DNA of 64,000 bases from CAZGHS01 sp964525495 (GCA_964525495.1 CAZGHS010000003.1:1-64000); one strand, 5' to 3'; positions 34,197 through 43,527 are shown, counted from the first letter of the stretch. Translations and numbers: made by a program. The notes: generated by a model from the sequence alone, not told the origin.

Positions 34197-35585
34197 ATGA
34201 AGCGTATTCATTGCATGGGAATTGGTGGAAGCGGTATGAATGCCGCAGCGGGGATCGCGCATAGTTTAGGCTATGACGTGACTGGTTGTGATGTAAAAGA
34301 AAGTGAATACACCTCTGATTTAGTTACAAAAAATATTCCTATTCATTACGGGCACGAAGAGAGTCATCTATCTGACCGTGAGCTATTGTGTGTTTCACCA
34401 GCGGTTTACTATTCCAAGGCGCCCGAAATGGAAATAGGGTACGCCAAAATGCATGAAATCCCTATCAAGACCTGGCAACAGTTTATGGGTGAGGAATTGC
34501 AAGCAGGAAAAAAGGTAATTGCTGTCGCAGGTACTAAAGGGAAATCTACTACGACATCACTTGTGGGTTTACTACTAGAGAAAGCTGAGTTGGATCCTAC
34601 AGTTGCGGTGGGAGCGTCAGTGACCGAGTGGGAGAAAAATTATCGAGTTGGTAAGAGTGACTATTTTGTGTGTGAAGCCGATGAGTTTAATAATAATTTT
34701 CTTCATTACAAACCCGATATAGCTATAATTACTAATTTAGAGATGGATCATCCAGAGTTTTTTGGTTCGTTTGAAGAATATATTACAGCTTATGTTAACT
34801 TTGTTGCGCAGATAACAGATAAGGGAATACTGATTGTATGTCTGGATTCACCTGGCATTGTGGAATTGCTTAAGCGAATCGATGTGAATAGAGTTTCAGT
34901 TATAACGTATGGCGCGTCTGATGATGCGGCATATCGATTACATTCGTATACTTCCGAAAATAGAGAGAGCCATTTTGTGATAACGCATGGCGACCAGAAT
35001 TTATCATATGTGTCGTTACTCACTGGTGAACATAATGCTTTAAATACGGTTGGTGCTGTTGCTTTGGCTGATGTGCTTAAAATTCCAGGGACTGTGTTTG
35101 ATACCTTGTTGCGTACCTTTCGAGGAATTGGACGTCGCTTTGAATTGATATGTGAGAAGAATGAGATAATCGTTTATAACGATTACGCACACACACCCAT
35201 GTCTGTACGTGCGGTTTTGAAAGCAGCGCGAGATCAATATCGTGACGCACGTATTTGGGCCGTATTTCAACCTCACTTGTATAGTCGTACTAAATTGTTT
35301 CTAGACGAATTCGCGCTTTCGTTCGGCGATGCTAATCATGTCGTTATTTCTGATATTTATGCCTCACGCGAGAAGGATAAACCTATCGCCGATGAGATTC
35401 ATAGCCAGGACTTGGTTGATAAGATTCATGAACTTAATCCGTCTATTCATGTACGCTACATAGGGGCGGTATCAGATGTGGTTTCTAGTGTTTTAAGCGA
35501 TCTTAAGCCAGGAGATGTGGTTGTGAACATGGGAGCCGGCGATAATGGTATAATATCCGAAGAATTATGTCAGAAAATCCAATAA
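34197..35585 (+). CDS. murC: UDP-N-acetylmuramate--L-alanine ligase
   Basis: Adds L-alanine to UDP-MurNAc. The start HCMGIGGSGMNAAAGIA is the family glycine loop, and the ATP loop is AVAGTKGKSTTTS near residue 108. CEADEFNNNFL, TNLEMDHPE and YNDYAHTPMSVRA are conserved MurC blocks. At 462 residues it is complete. Its last 19 bases overlap murB, and it opens a murC-murB-murA run. Confidence 0.95.
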   Translation: MKRIHCMGIGGSGMNAAAGIAHSLGYDVTGCDVKESEYTSDLVTKNIPIHYGHEESHLSDRELLCVSPAVYYSKAPEMEIGYAKMHEIPIKTWQQFMGEELQAGKKVIAVAGTKGKSTTTSLVGLLLEKAELDPTVAVGASVTEWEKNYRVGKSDYFVCEADEFNNNFLHYKPDIAIITNLEMDHPEFFGSFEEYITAYVNFVAQITDKGILIVCLDSPGIVELLKRIDVNRVSVITYGASDDAAYRLHSYTSENRESHFVITHGDQNLSYVSLLTGEHNALNTVGAVALADVLKIPGTVFDTLLRTFRGIGRRFELICEKNEIIVYNDYAHTPMSVRAVLKAARDQYRDARIWAVFQPHLYSRTKLFLDEFALSFGDANHVVISDIYASREKDKPIADEIHSQDLVDKIHELNPSIHVRYIGAVSDVVSSVLSDLKPGDVVVNMGAGDNGIISEELCQKIQ

Positions 35586-36640
35586 ATAAAGCCTATTCTG
35601 AGTTTGAGTCTGCAGTGAAAAAGCTCGGCCTTCCTGAGCAACTGCTGCGTAGTGAGCCTCTTAAAAAATACACCACTTGGCGAGTTGGTGGTCCTGCAGA
35701 TTTCTTCGTGGACGTTGGTACTGTAGACAGTATGGCTGCGCTTGTTAAAGCTGCTATAGCTTATAAAATTCCATACTATATTTTAGGTGGCGGATCGAAT
35801 GTTCTGATTGGAGATAAGGGATTTCGAGGTTTAGTGTTGAAGAATAGTATTTCGAGTTGGGAACTGGTAGATGACCCTCGACTGGCTCAGGAGTGGGAAG
35901 ATCATATTACTGGCGAATCACGACACACTGCAGTGCATTTTCATTACTACACTGATGCTGGCGATCCTAACTACGGAGCAGAACAAGTATTCTTGAAAGT
36001 AAGCTCTGGATATTCCATGGCATCGTTAATACGAGAGACCTTAGATAAAGGAATTACTGGCTTAGAAAAATTTACTCGTATTCCGGGTACTTTAGGTGGA
36101 TGGATTTATAATAATACGCACGGACATACTCAATTTATCGGTGATTTTATACATGAAGTTCGTAGTCTGCAACCTGATGGTATGATTATGACTCGCTCAT
36201 GGAAGGACCTGGAGTTTGGGTATGATATGTCGATTTTCCATTTTAACGATGAAATAATTTTGGACGCAGTCTTGCGTTTGTTTAAAGGAGATATTGGGAA
36301 AGCAAAAGAGATTGCTGTGGAAGTAATGAAAAGTAAAATGCAACGTCAGCCATCGAATAGCGGAGGATGCGTGTTTTTGAATGTTACTCCTGATGAAAAG
36401 GCGAAAAATGACTTTGAATCTGATGCTGTTGGATATATAGTAGACAAGCAGCTGGGATGGTTGGGTACTCATAAAGTAGGTGGTGCGTGGATTTCAGATA
36501 AGCATGGTAACTTTATTGAAACAGACGGTACGGCTACTGCTGCAGACATTATTGCAGTAATTGATCTGGTCCGCGAGGAGTGCAAGAAACGCTATGGTGT
36601 CGAACTACGGGAAGAGATTTTTCGAGTAGGAGAATTTTAA
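35567..36640 (+). CDS. murB: UDP-N-acetylenolpyruvoylglucosamine reductase
   Basis: FAD- and NADPH-dependent reduction to UDP-MurNAc. KYTTWRVGGPADF and LGGGSNVLIGDKGF are FAD-binding blocks, RIPGTLGGWIYNN follows, and the proton-donor region reads NSGGCVFLN, with cysteine where many MurB enzymes have serine. There is an insertion of about 35 residues around 105-140 (rich in D, H and E) before the conserved SGYSMASL segment. An extended -10 (TGG-TATAAT, 35549-35554) within murC could give a separate transcript. Confidence 0.92.
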   Translation: MSENPINKAYSEFESAVKKLGLPEQLLRSEPLKKYTTWRVGGPADFFVDVGTVDSMAALVKAAIAYKIPYYILGGGSNVLIGDKGFRGLVLKNSISSWELVDDPRLAQEWEDHITGESRHTAVHFHYYTDAGDPNYGAEQVFLKVSSGYSMASLIRETLDKGITGLEKFTRIPGTLGGWIYNNTHGHTQFIGDFIHEVRSLQPDGMIMTRSWKDLEFGYDMSIFHFNDEIILDAVLRLFKGDIGKAKEIAVEVMKSKMQRQPSNSGGCVFLNVTPDEKAKNDFESDAVGYIVDKQLGWLGTHKVGGAWISDKHGNFIETDGTATAADIIAVIDLVREECKKRYGVELREEIFRVGEF

Positions 36641-36657
36641 TTTTATTGAAAGGCTTT

Positions 36658-37992
36658 ATGGATATTTTTAAAATCATTGGAGGTACGCCTCTTAAGGGAA
36701 AAGTTACTGTTTCTGGGGCTAAAAATGTTGCTTTGAAAGTAGTTGCAGCTGGTTTGTATAGTGATGAACCCATTATGTTGCATAATATGCCGAAGATAAA
36801 TGATTTGGATGCGATGTTGGAAATTTTGCGAAGCTTAGGTGCTCAGACGAGTTTTGTTGATCATACCGTGACTATTCGTACAAAAAATTTGATGACTAAT
36901 ATGATTAGTTTGGAGATGGGTGCGAAGTGTAAAACAGGAACTTTGACATTTGGTCCGTTATTGAACTTGACGGGTGAGGCGATTATTCCAAATCCTGGAG
37001 GATGTCGGATAGGTAAGCGTCCGATTGATAGATATATCCAAGGGCTCGAAGCACTGGGCGCTGAAATTGCATATGAGGATGGATATTTTAAAGCGAAAGC
37101 TCCACATGGTTTGCGAGGTACTCGATTTAAGTTTTTGAAAAACTCACATTCTGGAACTGAAACATTATTATTGGCAGCAGTTGGTGCTAAGGGAACGACA
37201 ATAATTGAAAATGCAGCTGCTGAGCCTGAAGTAGATGATCTAATTGGTTTGTTGAATGCGATGGGTGGAAAGATTCGAAGAACTGAACCAAGAACTATAG
37301 AAATAGAAGGAGTTCAGGATCTACACGGAGCGGACTATACGATCATGGGAGATAGATTGGAAGCTGAAACATTTGCCTGCGCTGCGCTTGTTACAAATGG
37401 TGATGTGACTATTGAGGGAATTGATTGGACGTTGATGTCGGTTTTCTTGGATAAAGTGGATCAGATTGGTCGGGAGTATAAAGTTGTGCAAAATGGTGTG
37501 CGTGTTTTTGGTACTACTCCAATGAAAGCTGTCGATGTTGTGACTGAAATTCATCCAGGATTTATTACTGACTGGCAGCAACCGTGGTGTGTGGTGATGA
37601 CACAGGTAGAGGGTGTGTCGACTATTCATGAAACTATTTTTGAGTCGCGCTTTGAGTATGTGAAGCAGCTTGAAAAGATGGGTGGCAAGTTCGAAATGTA
37701 CCGACCAGAGGTGCAGAGCCCTGAAGAAGTTTACAATTTTAATGTCGAGGATGACCATCCGGAGAATCCACATGCTGTACGTATTCACGGTCCTGTGAAG
37801 TTGCATGGTGCAGAGGTGAATGTATCAGACCTGCGAGCTGGTGCTACCTTGGTTTTGGCGGCTCTTGCCGCTGAAGGAGAGACGACTATTACTGGTGTTC
37901 ACCATATTGAGCGAGGATATGAGGAATTTGCTGAGAGAATGCAGAAACTTGGAGCTCGAATAAAGGTGGAGCAGCTTCCAGATAAGTCTTAA
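36658..37992 (+). CDS. murA: UDP-N-acetylglucosamine 1-carboxyvinyltransferase
   Basis: First committed step of peptidoglycan synthesis, using phosphoenolpyruvate. GGTPLKGKVTVSGAKN opens the protein, and the catalytic cysteine is in PGGCRIGKRPID near residue 120, which is also the usual fosfomycin target. DLRAGATLVLAALAAEG near the end is conserved. The 444-residue length is slightly above average. The ATG at 36658 has a GAAAGG ribosome site; the upstream in-frame start at 36580 overlaps murB. Confidence 0.95.
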   Translation: MDIFKIIGGTPLKGKVTVSGAKNVALKVVAAGLYSDEPIMLHNMPKINDLDAMLEILRSLGAQTSFVDHTVTIRTKNLMTNMISLEMGAKCKTGTLTFGPLLNLTGEAIIPNPGGCRIGKRPIDRYIQGLEALGAEIAYEDGYFKAKAPHGLRGTRFKFLKNSHSGTETLLLAAVGAKGTTIIENAAAEPEVDDLIGLLNAMGGKIRRTEPRTIEIEGVQDLHGADYTIMGDRLEAETFACAALVTNGDVTIEGIDWTLMSVFLDKVDQIGREYKVVQNGVRVFGTTPMKAVDVVTEIHPGFITDWQQPWCVVMTQVEGVSTIHETIFESRFEYVKQLEKMGGKFEMYRPEVQSPEEVYNFNVEDDHPENPHAVRIHGPVKLHGAEVNVSDLRAGATLVLAALAAEGETTITGVHHIERGYEEFAERMQKLGARIKVEQLPDKS

Positions 37993-38007
37993 CTTATCCT
38001 ATAGTAT

Positions 38008-38036
38008 TTTACTTTTTGCCTCAAGTGTGGTATAAT
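38008..38036 (+). promoter_or_regulatory. Extended -10 promoter ahead of the orphan membrane gene
   Basis: TTTACT (38008-38013), a 17-base spacer and TGG-TATAAT (TATAAT at 38031-38036). The predicted start near 38043 would leave a leader of about 185 bases. Confidence 0.65.
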
Positions 38037-38044
38037 AGAAGGTG

Positions 38045-38103
38045 CTTTAGAGCGGATTACTGCTCATTTTCTGAGTGATTTATCCCTCTAAAGTATTTTT
38101 TGT
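38045..38103 (+). ncRNA. Terminator-like hairpin at the 5' end of the leader (attenuator or small RNA)
   Basis: CTTTAGAG (38045-38052) pairs perfectly with CTCTAAAG (38086-38093); GGAT/ATCC (38054-38057 with 38082-38085) and CTCA/TGAG (38063-38066 with 38072-38075) continue the stem. A T-rich run (TATTTTTTG) follows at once. With the promoter just upstream, this could end a transcript of about 60 nt, or act as an attenuator for the gene at 38228. Confidence 0.5.
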
Positions 38104-38153
38104 ACTTTTACAGAGAGCATAATTTTTAATTCACCTTTTTCATTTCCTTTAAC

Positions 38154-38210
38154 GTACAAACTACGGCTTGTGGGTTCGATTTGTTCGAACATAGAGGTCG
38201 TGGTTTGTAC
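38154..38210 (+). promoter_or_regulatory. Second leader hairpin next to the ribosome site
   Basis: GTACAAACTACG (38154-38165) pairs with CGTGGTTTGTAC (38199-38210), twelve pairs with one G-U. Inside, GTTCGA (38174-38179) pairs with TCGAAC (38185-38190). The stem ends 4 bases before AAGGAG (38215-38220), so it could gate translation. Confidence 0.5.
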
Positions 38211-38227
38211 TATGAAGGAGAACGACA

Positions 38228-38737
38228 GTGACTAATCTATTCAATGCTTTGGTTTTTTGGACGAAGTTTAGTATTGGACTCGGTGTTGCGCTGTTTGTCG
38301 GAATTCTTACCTATAGGAGTTGGTCGTCGTTTTGGATAGTCCGTGACGCAGCTACTACAAGCTATTGTCTCGTTGTTCTTAGCGCTGCTGTTTTTTTGGC
38401 ACTTAACAACGTGATTCTTATGTTCATGCTTGCATCTGGGGTAAAGGCTATTCTCAGAACAAAATGGTGTACTAAAATTTGGAAGCCTATATATATTTTG
38501 TTCTGGGTGCCAGTGAACAATGCGGTAGGTCTTGGGTATTTCGTCCGGATGATTTTTTTCTATTGTCTGTCCGTCGTAGCTGGAAGTCTGGTTGTACCAG
38601 GCGTTTTTCTTTTGATGGGTGTTCCAATTGATGGATATAACAACGGCCCGTCATCGGCAAGTTTTCTTGCATTGGCTTTGTCTATAGGAGGAGGTGTTGT
38701 CTTTTGGCAGACACTTAAGCGACTTGCCCAGGACTGA
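38228..38737 (+). CDS. Orphan multi-span membrane protein
   Basis: A 169-residue protein that I do not recognise. It has about four hydrophobic segments (around 10-30, 45-75, 88-120 and 140-160) and no visible catalytic motif. The GTG start is chosen because AAGGAG lies 7 bases upstream. It interrupts the dcw cluster between murA and dgkA and has its own promoter, a long structured leader and a following hairpin, so it is an independent unit. A 7-codon ATG frame (38212-38235) overlaps its start and might couple translation. Confidence 0.6.
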   Translation: MTNLFNALVFWTKFSIGLGVALFVGILTYRSWSSFWIVRDAATTSYCLVVLSAAVFLALNNVILMFMLASGVKAILRTKWCTKIWKPIYILFWVPVNNAVGLGYFVRMIFFYCLSVVAGSLVVPGVFLLMGVPIDGYNNGPSSASFLALALSIGGGVVFWQTLKRLAQD

Positions 38738-38750
38738 AGTAAGTAATGCT

Positions 38751-38794
38751 AAGTTGGGCGCACGATTGTGTTCATACACATTTTGCGCCCGCTT
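38751..38794 (+). terminator. Strong hairpin after the orphan membrane gene
   Basis: GGGCGCA (38756-38762) pairs with TGCGCCC (38784-38790), with AAG/CTT outside and TGTGT/ACACA inside. It is GC-rich and placed 14 bases after the stop, but lacks a T-run, so it may be an RNA end-protecting or Rho-type element. Confidence 0.5.
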
Positions 38795-38863
38795 GGCGAG
38801 GACTTAAATTTTATTATGCTCTCTGTGCTTTTGTTTTTTTTCCTTTTGATCTATGATTAATGT

Positions 38864-39241
38864 ATGCATCAGCATATTCGGCGACAAGCTGTTTCATTTC
38901 GGCAAGCGCTTCACGGTATTTCTTGGGCGTTTTATACACAGCCTCATTTACAATTTCATGTGATTGTAGGTTTATTGGTCATGATACTAGGTACTGTACT
39001 TGGTGTTTCATTTATTGAGATGGCTGTACTTACACTTACTATATTTTTTGTGTTGGTTGTTGAGCTTTTAAATACTGGCGTGGAAGCTGTGGTTAACCTT
39101 GTAACAGATGAGTGGCAGGGTTATGCTAAAGTAGCTAAGGATGTTTGTGCGGGGGCAGTTTTTGTCGCATCTCTCGGCGCAATGTTTGTTGGTTGCTTTA
39201 TTTTTGTGCCGAAGTTATTATTGCTTCTTAGTACAATCTAA
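38864..39241 (+). CDS. dgkA: Diacylglycerol/undecaprenol kinase family protein
   Basis: A 125-residue small membrane kinase with three hydrophobic segments. The signature ELLNTGVEAVVNL near residue 67 and AKDVCAGAVF near residue 90 are those of the DgkA family. Gram-positive members phosphorylate undecaprenol, which suits its place directly before mraY (2 bases), where the lipid carrier is used. A TATGAT ends 6 bases before the ATG. Confidence 0.9.
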   Translation: MHQHIRRQAVSFRQALHGISWAFYTQPHLQFHVIVGLLVMILGTVLGVSFIEMAVLTLTIFFVLVVELLNTGVEAVVNLVTDEWQGYAKVAKDVCAGAVFVASLGAMFVGCFIFVPKLLLLLSTI

Positions 39242-39243
39242 CT

Positions 39244-40236
39244 ATGGAACGTCTATTTTCACTCGTTTTACTCTCTTTTTCTTTTACTGCTATTTTAGTT
39301 GTGCCGTTTATTGACTTGTTATACAAGCTCAAGTTCCGACGACAGACTCAGAAAACATCAGATCAGCCTCTTTTTAATAAACTGCATAACCATAAAGTGG
39401 GTACCCCTGTCGGAGGAGGTTTGTTGGTTGTGGTGGTTACTCTTGTTTTATCATTCTTTTTGTTGCCAATTGCTGGCCAGCCGATAGATGGACAGTATGC
39501 CGCTTTGGCTTTAGCATTTGTTGGATTTGGAGCTCTCGGTTTGTATGATGATATTCATAAATTCTTCCAGTTCCCCAAGGCAGGTGTTTGGGGAATGCGC
39601 ATGCGTCAGAAATTTATTATTCAGTGGATACTTGGTTTTTGTATAGGGGCGATCCTGTATTATGTGTTAGGTTATGATAATTTGTATATTTCCGGGATAG
39701 GAAATTTTAACTTGGGGATCGCGTATATTCCGTTTGCTGCTTTTGTAGTAGTGGCGTTTTCTAATGCTGTTAACATTACAGATGGGCTTGATGGATTAGC
39801 TGGTGGAACGTTACTTATTAGTTTGCTTGGGTTTTTGGTTGTGGCGAGTTCTATTTTTAATCCGACTCTGCAGATATTTTTAGGAATTTGGATTGGCGCG
39901 ATGTTTGCATTTCTGTATTTCAATGTTTATCCGGCGCGTATTTGGATGGGAGACGTGGGAGCTCTGGCATTTGGAGCAACACTTGGTGTGGTGGCTTTGT
40001 TAACGGCTAAAGTATTTGCTTTGGCTATAATTGGTGGAATTTTTATTGTTGAGGTTTCGACATCTGCAATACAGATTCTTTCAAAAAAATATTTAAAGCG
40101 AAAAGTCTGGGATATTGCTCCTTTGCATCATTTGTTGATGTATAAAGGATGGGAAGAACCGAAAATTGTGATGAGGTTTTGGTTGATTGGTGCGATCTTT
40201 GTGTTTTTGGGAGTGTGGCTTTCTCTTCTTAAATAG
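39244..40236 (+). CDS. mraY: Phospho-N-acetylmuramoyl-pentapeptide transferase
   Basis: Makes lipid I on the inner membrane face. About ten membrane helices; HNHKVGTPVGGG in the first cytoplasmic loop, the aspartate pair in LYDDIHK, NITDGLDGLAGG and WMGDVGALAFG carry the catalytic residues, and HHLLMYKGWEE is the conserved histidine loop. At 330 residues it is slightly shorter than average but complete. Confidence 0.95.
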   Translation: MERLFSLVLLSFSFTAILVVPFIDLLYKLKFRRQTQKTSDQPLFNKLHNHKVGTPVGGGLLVVVVTLVLSFFLLPIAGQPIDGQYAALALAFVGFGALGLYDDIHKFFQFPKAGVWGMRMRQKFIIQWILGFCIGAILYYVLGYDNLYISGIGNFNLGIAYIPFAAFVVVAFSNAVNITDGLDGLAGGTLLISLLGFLVVASSIFNPTLQIFLGIWIGAMFAFLYFNVYPARIWMGDVGALAFGATLGVVALLTAKVFALAIIGGIFIVEVSTSAIQILSKKYLKRKVWDIAPLHHLLMYKGWEEPKIVMRFWLIGAIFVFLGVWLSLLK

Positions 40237-40250
40237 TGTAGGTTAATTTT

Positions 40251-41399
40251 ATGATGTCTGCCCCCGTATTTAAACGATATTTTTTGCCGCTTAGTTTTGC
40301 GGTTTTGGCAATCATACTCACTGCATTTGGCATTCTGATGATTTATAACGCGTCATCTCTTGGACGTGCGCAGTCGCAGATGTTGTGGTTTGTCTTAGCC
40401 TTGATTGGTGGTTCTACAACTTTTTGTTTTAATTATAATTTTTGGCGTAAGATGGCATGGCCAATGTATATTGTGGCGATTATTTTATTGTTTGTAGTGT
40501 TGCTGCCTGGAGTAGGCGACACTTCATACGGTGCACAACGATGGATTCGTTTGCCTAATGTACCGATACTTGGTTCGGTCGGATTTCAGCCGTCTGAAAT
40601 TGCTAAGATTGCGGCGGTTGTGTTTTTTTCCGCTTGGTTTTCAAAGAAAGACCGCAAGCATGATCATTATGCATTTCTGGGATTTTTGGGCTTCTTAGGT
40701 CTGATAGTTCTTCTTATCATGTTGCAGCCTGATTTGGGTACGACACTAGTTTTGACGTCGTCTGTGCTTGTGATTTATGTGTTGGCTCGCGAGCCGATGA
40801 AATATTTGTATATTTTGTTTCCTGCAGTGATTATTGGATTTATTATTATGATTTTGGCTGCGCCTTATCGCCTTGAACGGTTGCAAAGTTACTTTCATTT
40901 TTGGGGAGATCCGTTTGATACGCCTGATCAACTTGGCTCGACATACCATATCCGGCAGGCGATTATTGGTATTGGTTCGGGAGGTTTGGTGGGAATCGGA
41001 CCAGGACAGTCATTGCAAAAGTATGGGTATTTGCCATTTGCGGAGACAGATTCGATTTTTGCAGTAATTGGCGAGGAGTTTGGGTTTTTAGGAATCACGC
41101 TTTTTTTAATGGTTGTGTTGTTGTTCTTTCGGCAAGGGTTTGTGATCGCAGATCGTGCGAATGAAGACTTCGGTAGATTGATGGCGGCCGGGTTTATAAC
41201 GTGGTTTGCCGTGCAAGTGTTCCTGAATATTGGTGCGATGTCAGTGCTGATACCGTTTACAGGTGTGCCTCTGTTGTTGGTTTCATACGGTGGATCGGCT
41301 CTTGTGGTCGGGTTTATTGCTATTGGAATCCTGATGAATATTGCGCTTGCGGCCAGTAAGGATCAGGGAGTGAAGACTACAGGAAAAAAGCGGCATTGA
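40251..41399 (+). CDS. ftsW: SEDS peptidoglycan polymerase, FtsW type
   Basis: A 382-residue SEDS protein with about ten membrane helices. GAQRWIRLP, then FQPSEIAK, LQPDLGTTLVL and IGEEFGFLG are the family blocks. Its position between mraY and murG is the classical ftsW position and is the basis for the name. It would polymerise lipid II with FtsI. A second SEDS gene lies at 46409. Confidence 0.88.
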   Translation: MMSAPVFKRYFLPLSFAVLAIILTAFGILMIYNASSLGRAQSQMLWFVLALIGGSTTFCFNYNFWRKMAWPMYIVAIILLFVVLLPGVGDTSYGAQRWIRLPNVPILGSVGFQPSEIAKIAAVVFFSAWFSKKDRKHDHYAFLGFLGFLGLIVLLIMLQPDLGTTLVLTSSVLVIYVLAREPMKYLYILFPAVIIGFIIMILAAPYRLERLQSYFHFWGDPFDTPDQLGSTYHIRQAIIGIGSGGLVGIGPGQSLQKYGYLPFAETDSIFAVIGEEFGFLGITLFLMVVLLFFRQGFVIADRANEDFGRLMAAGFITWFAVQVFLNIGAMSVLIPFTGVPLLLVSYGGSALVVGFIAIGILMNIALAASKDQGVKTTGKKRH

Positions 41400-41413
41400 G
41401 GTATAATAGTACT

Positions 41414-42520
41414 ATGAAAATTGTGATTACGGGTGGGCATTTGACTCCGGCTTTGGCTACGATGGATGCGCTTTTGAAGCGAGACTCCAAGATTGAATTT
41501 CATTTTTTTGGTCGGATGCATACGCGTGAAGGTGATTCCGCTTTGTCTGCTGAGCATGAGTTGATGAAAGAGCGAGGTGTTCCTTTTTATGCTGTGACAA
41601 CTGGTCGACTTCAACGTAGTTTCACACAATACACAATCCCTTCTCTTCTCAAAATTCCTTTTGGACTTGGGCAGTGCTTTAAATATTTACAGGAGATCAG
41701 ACCTGATATTGTTGTATCGTTTGGAGGATATTTGGCTGTACCTGTAGTGATTGCTGCACGAATACTAGGTATACCAATAGTGTCACATGAACAGACGTTG
41801 GTACCTGGATTGGCTAATCAGATAATTTCGCGGTTTGCTACTGTGTTGGCATTATCTTTTGAAGAAACTGAGAAGCACTATGGACATATAAAAACAGTGT
41901 TGACTGGAAATCCAATACGACAGGAGATTTTTGTTCACAATAATGCATTTAAGTTGGATAAAAAGGGATTGCCTGTAGTATATGTGACGTGTGGTAATCA
42001 GGGATCGCATTTTATTAACGAAAGTATTTTTCGATTGCTGCCTCGTTTACTTGAGATTATGCATGTGATTCATCAAACAGGGAATTCCAAAATATTTGAC
42101 GATCACGCAACTGCTATCCAGCTGAAGGAAAGTATGAGTACCGATACTCCCGGAAGCTATCAAGTGTATAGCTATGTTGGCCCTGAAATAATAGGGGATA
42201 TTTACGGATGCGCGGATGTTGTACTGATTCGTGCGGGAATTAATACTATTTGTGACTTGCTTGCGCTTGGTAAAAAGGGAGTTGTTATTCCTATTTCTAA
42301 AACATCAAACAATGAACAACGAAGTAATGCAACGTTTTTTGCGAAAACTGGACTGGGGATTGCGCTGGATCAGGAGACAATGTCGGACGATGTTTTATAT
42401 GATTCCTTGATGTTTCTTATAAATAAGAGTGTCCCCAATGATGTTATTAGTTCTGCTCGATCGCAGATAAAGCTTGATGCCGCAGATCGTGTTGCTGACT
42501 TAGTTCTCTCTACGGTATAG
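41414..42520 (+). CDS. murG: UDP-GlcNAc--lipid I N-acetylglucosaminyltransferase
   Basis: Adds GlcNAc to form lipid II. The N-terminal glycine loop is ITGGHLTPALA (shorter than the usual GGTGGH form). SFGGYLAVPVVIAA and HEQTLVPGLANQI match the acceptor domain, and the C-terminal domain has RAGINTICDLLALGK for UDP-GlcNAc. At 368 residues it is full length. The ATG at 41414 comes 6 bases after TATAAT (41402-41407), so the start 18 bases upstream is rejected. Confidence 0.92.
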   Translation: MKIVITGGHLTPALATMDALLKRDSKIEFHFFGRMHTREGDSALSAEHELMKERGVPFYAVTTGRLQRSFTQYTIPSLLKIPFGLGQCFKYLQEIRPDIVVSFGGYLAVPVVIAARILGIPIVSHEQTLVPGLANQIISRFATVLALSFEETEKHYGHIKTVLTGNPIRQEIFVHNNAFKLDKKGLPVVYVTCGNQGSHFINESIFRLLPRLLEIMHVIHQTGNSKIFDDHATAIQLKESMSTDTPGSYQVYSYVGPEIIGDIYGCADVVLIRAGINTICDLLALGKKGVVIPISKTSNNEQRSNATFFAKTGLGIALDQETMSDDVLYDSLMFLINKSVPNDVISSARSQIKLDAADRVADLVLSTV

Positions 42521-42527
42521 TTTATCC

Positions 42528-43454
42528 ATGCCTCCTAAACGTTATAATCCACCACGCGTATCGCGGATCGGTCAACATCGGCCAAAACGTGCGATGGCGC
42601 AAGCCGTTAAGGAAAAAGAGAAGAAGGGTATTAAAGAGCGATCTGCAGGAGTCGTGACTTGGAGTAAGCGCAGTGTGCTTTTTTTTCGTAAGCATTTAAT
42701 TGTCTCAATTGTGTTCCTGCTTCTTTTAGTTTTTGTGGGGTTGGGATTGTTTACTTCATTATTTCGTATTCAGAAAGTGATTGTGTCGCTTGATAAGAAA
42801 ACGGGATGTTTGTCTGAAGAGTATGTGCAGCAGTATATTTTGACTAAGGCTTCGTTTATGGGAGAGGCCTTTTTCTTTTCTGAAGAGGAATTGCTCCGGA
42901 TGCATCCTTGTTTACGTTCGTTCAGATTTGAGTGGAATCCGTTTTCACCTACTGTTGGCAAAGTATCTATACAAGCGCATGTGCCTATTTTGCGTGTGAA
43001 TGTGGAGAATATATCGCTCGTGTCGGGCGATTCGACTGCTGAGTCAATTTTTAATGCGCCTGTAGATTCTGAGGAGATGCGGTTTATGTTATCCAATGGT
43101 TCGCTTGTGATTCTAGATGCTGAGCCAGAAGTTCCTTCAATTGCGTTGCGTCATTTTACAAACGACTCTATAGATAGTGTACGGATTACGCATGATCAGC
43201 TGACTTCCTTACTTCAACTTATTGTGTTTTGCGATAAAGAATTTGGATTTAGCCCTGATATTATTTTGGCCGAGAATGGTGTGTTGATGTTTGCTGCACC
43301 TTTCTCAGAGCGTGTGTATATGAGTATCCACAAAGATATGCGAGAGCAATTGGGATCTTTACAAGCGGTTTTACGTGCGTCTACAATAGATAGAAGTAAA
43401 TTGTACTCAATAGATGTTCGATCGGGTAGCGCGATTATACGATATATCAAGTAA
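42528..43454 (+). CDS. ftsQ: FtsQ/DivIB-like cell division protein
   Basis: A 308-residue bitopic protein: a basic cytoplasmic N-terminus of about 55 residues, one membrane helix at about 56-78, then an extracellular POTRA-like region (SLFRIQKVIVS, then the HPCLRSFRF segment) and a beta-rich remainder. Sequence match to FtsQ is weak, as usual for the family, but topology and the order murG-ftsQ-ftsA support it. Promoter boxes TTGCTG (42492-42497) and TATAGT (42516-42521) are 18 bases apart, and the -10 ends 6 bases before the ATG. Confidence 0.72.
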   Translation: MPPKRYNPPRVSRIGQHRPKRAMAQAVKEKEKKGIKERSAGVVTWSKRSVLFFRKHLIVSIVFLLLLVFVGLGLFTSLFRIQKVIVSLDKKTGCLSEEYVQQYILTKASFMGEAFFFSEEELLRMHPCLRSFRFEWNPFSPTVGKVSIQAHVPILRVNVENISLVSGDSTAESIFNAPVDSEEMRFMLSNGSLVILDAEPEVPSIALRHFTNDSIDSVRITHDQLTSLLQLIVFCDKEFGFSPDIILAENGVLMFAAPFSERVYMSIHKDMREQLGSLQAVLRASTIDRSKLYSIDVRSGSAIIRYIK

Positions 43455-43527
43455 AATTAAATGGATGCAGGCATGTACTTTTATTGGTATTATGTTTGTA
43501 ACAAGGTAAGAAAATTAAAGTACATAT

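Noticed and set aside
37321..37806. A 161-codon open frame on the minus strand opposite murA
   Set aside because: It is a shadow of a well-conserved gene, and its residues look like antisense translation (rich in H, N, L and S) with no upstream signals.
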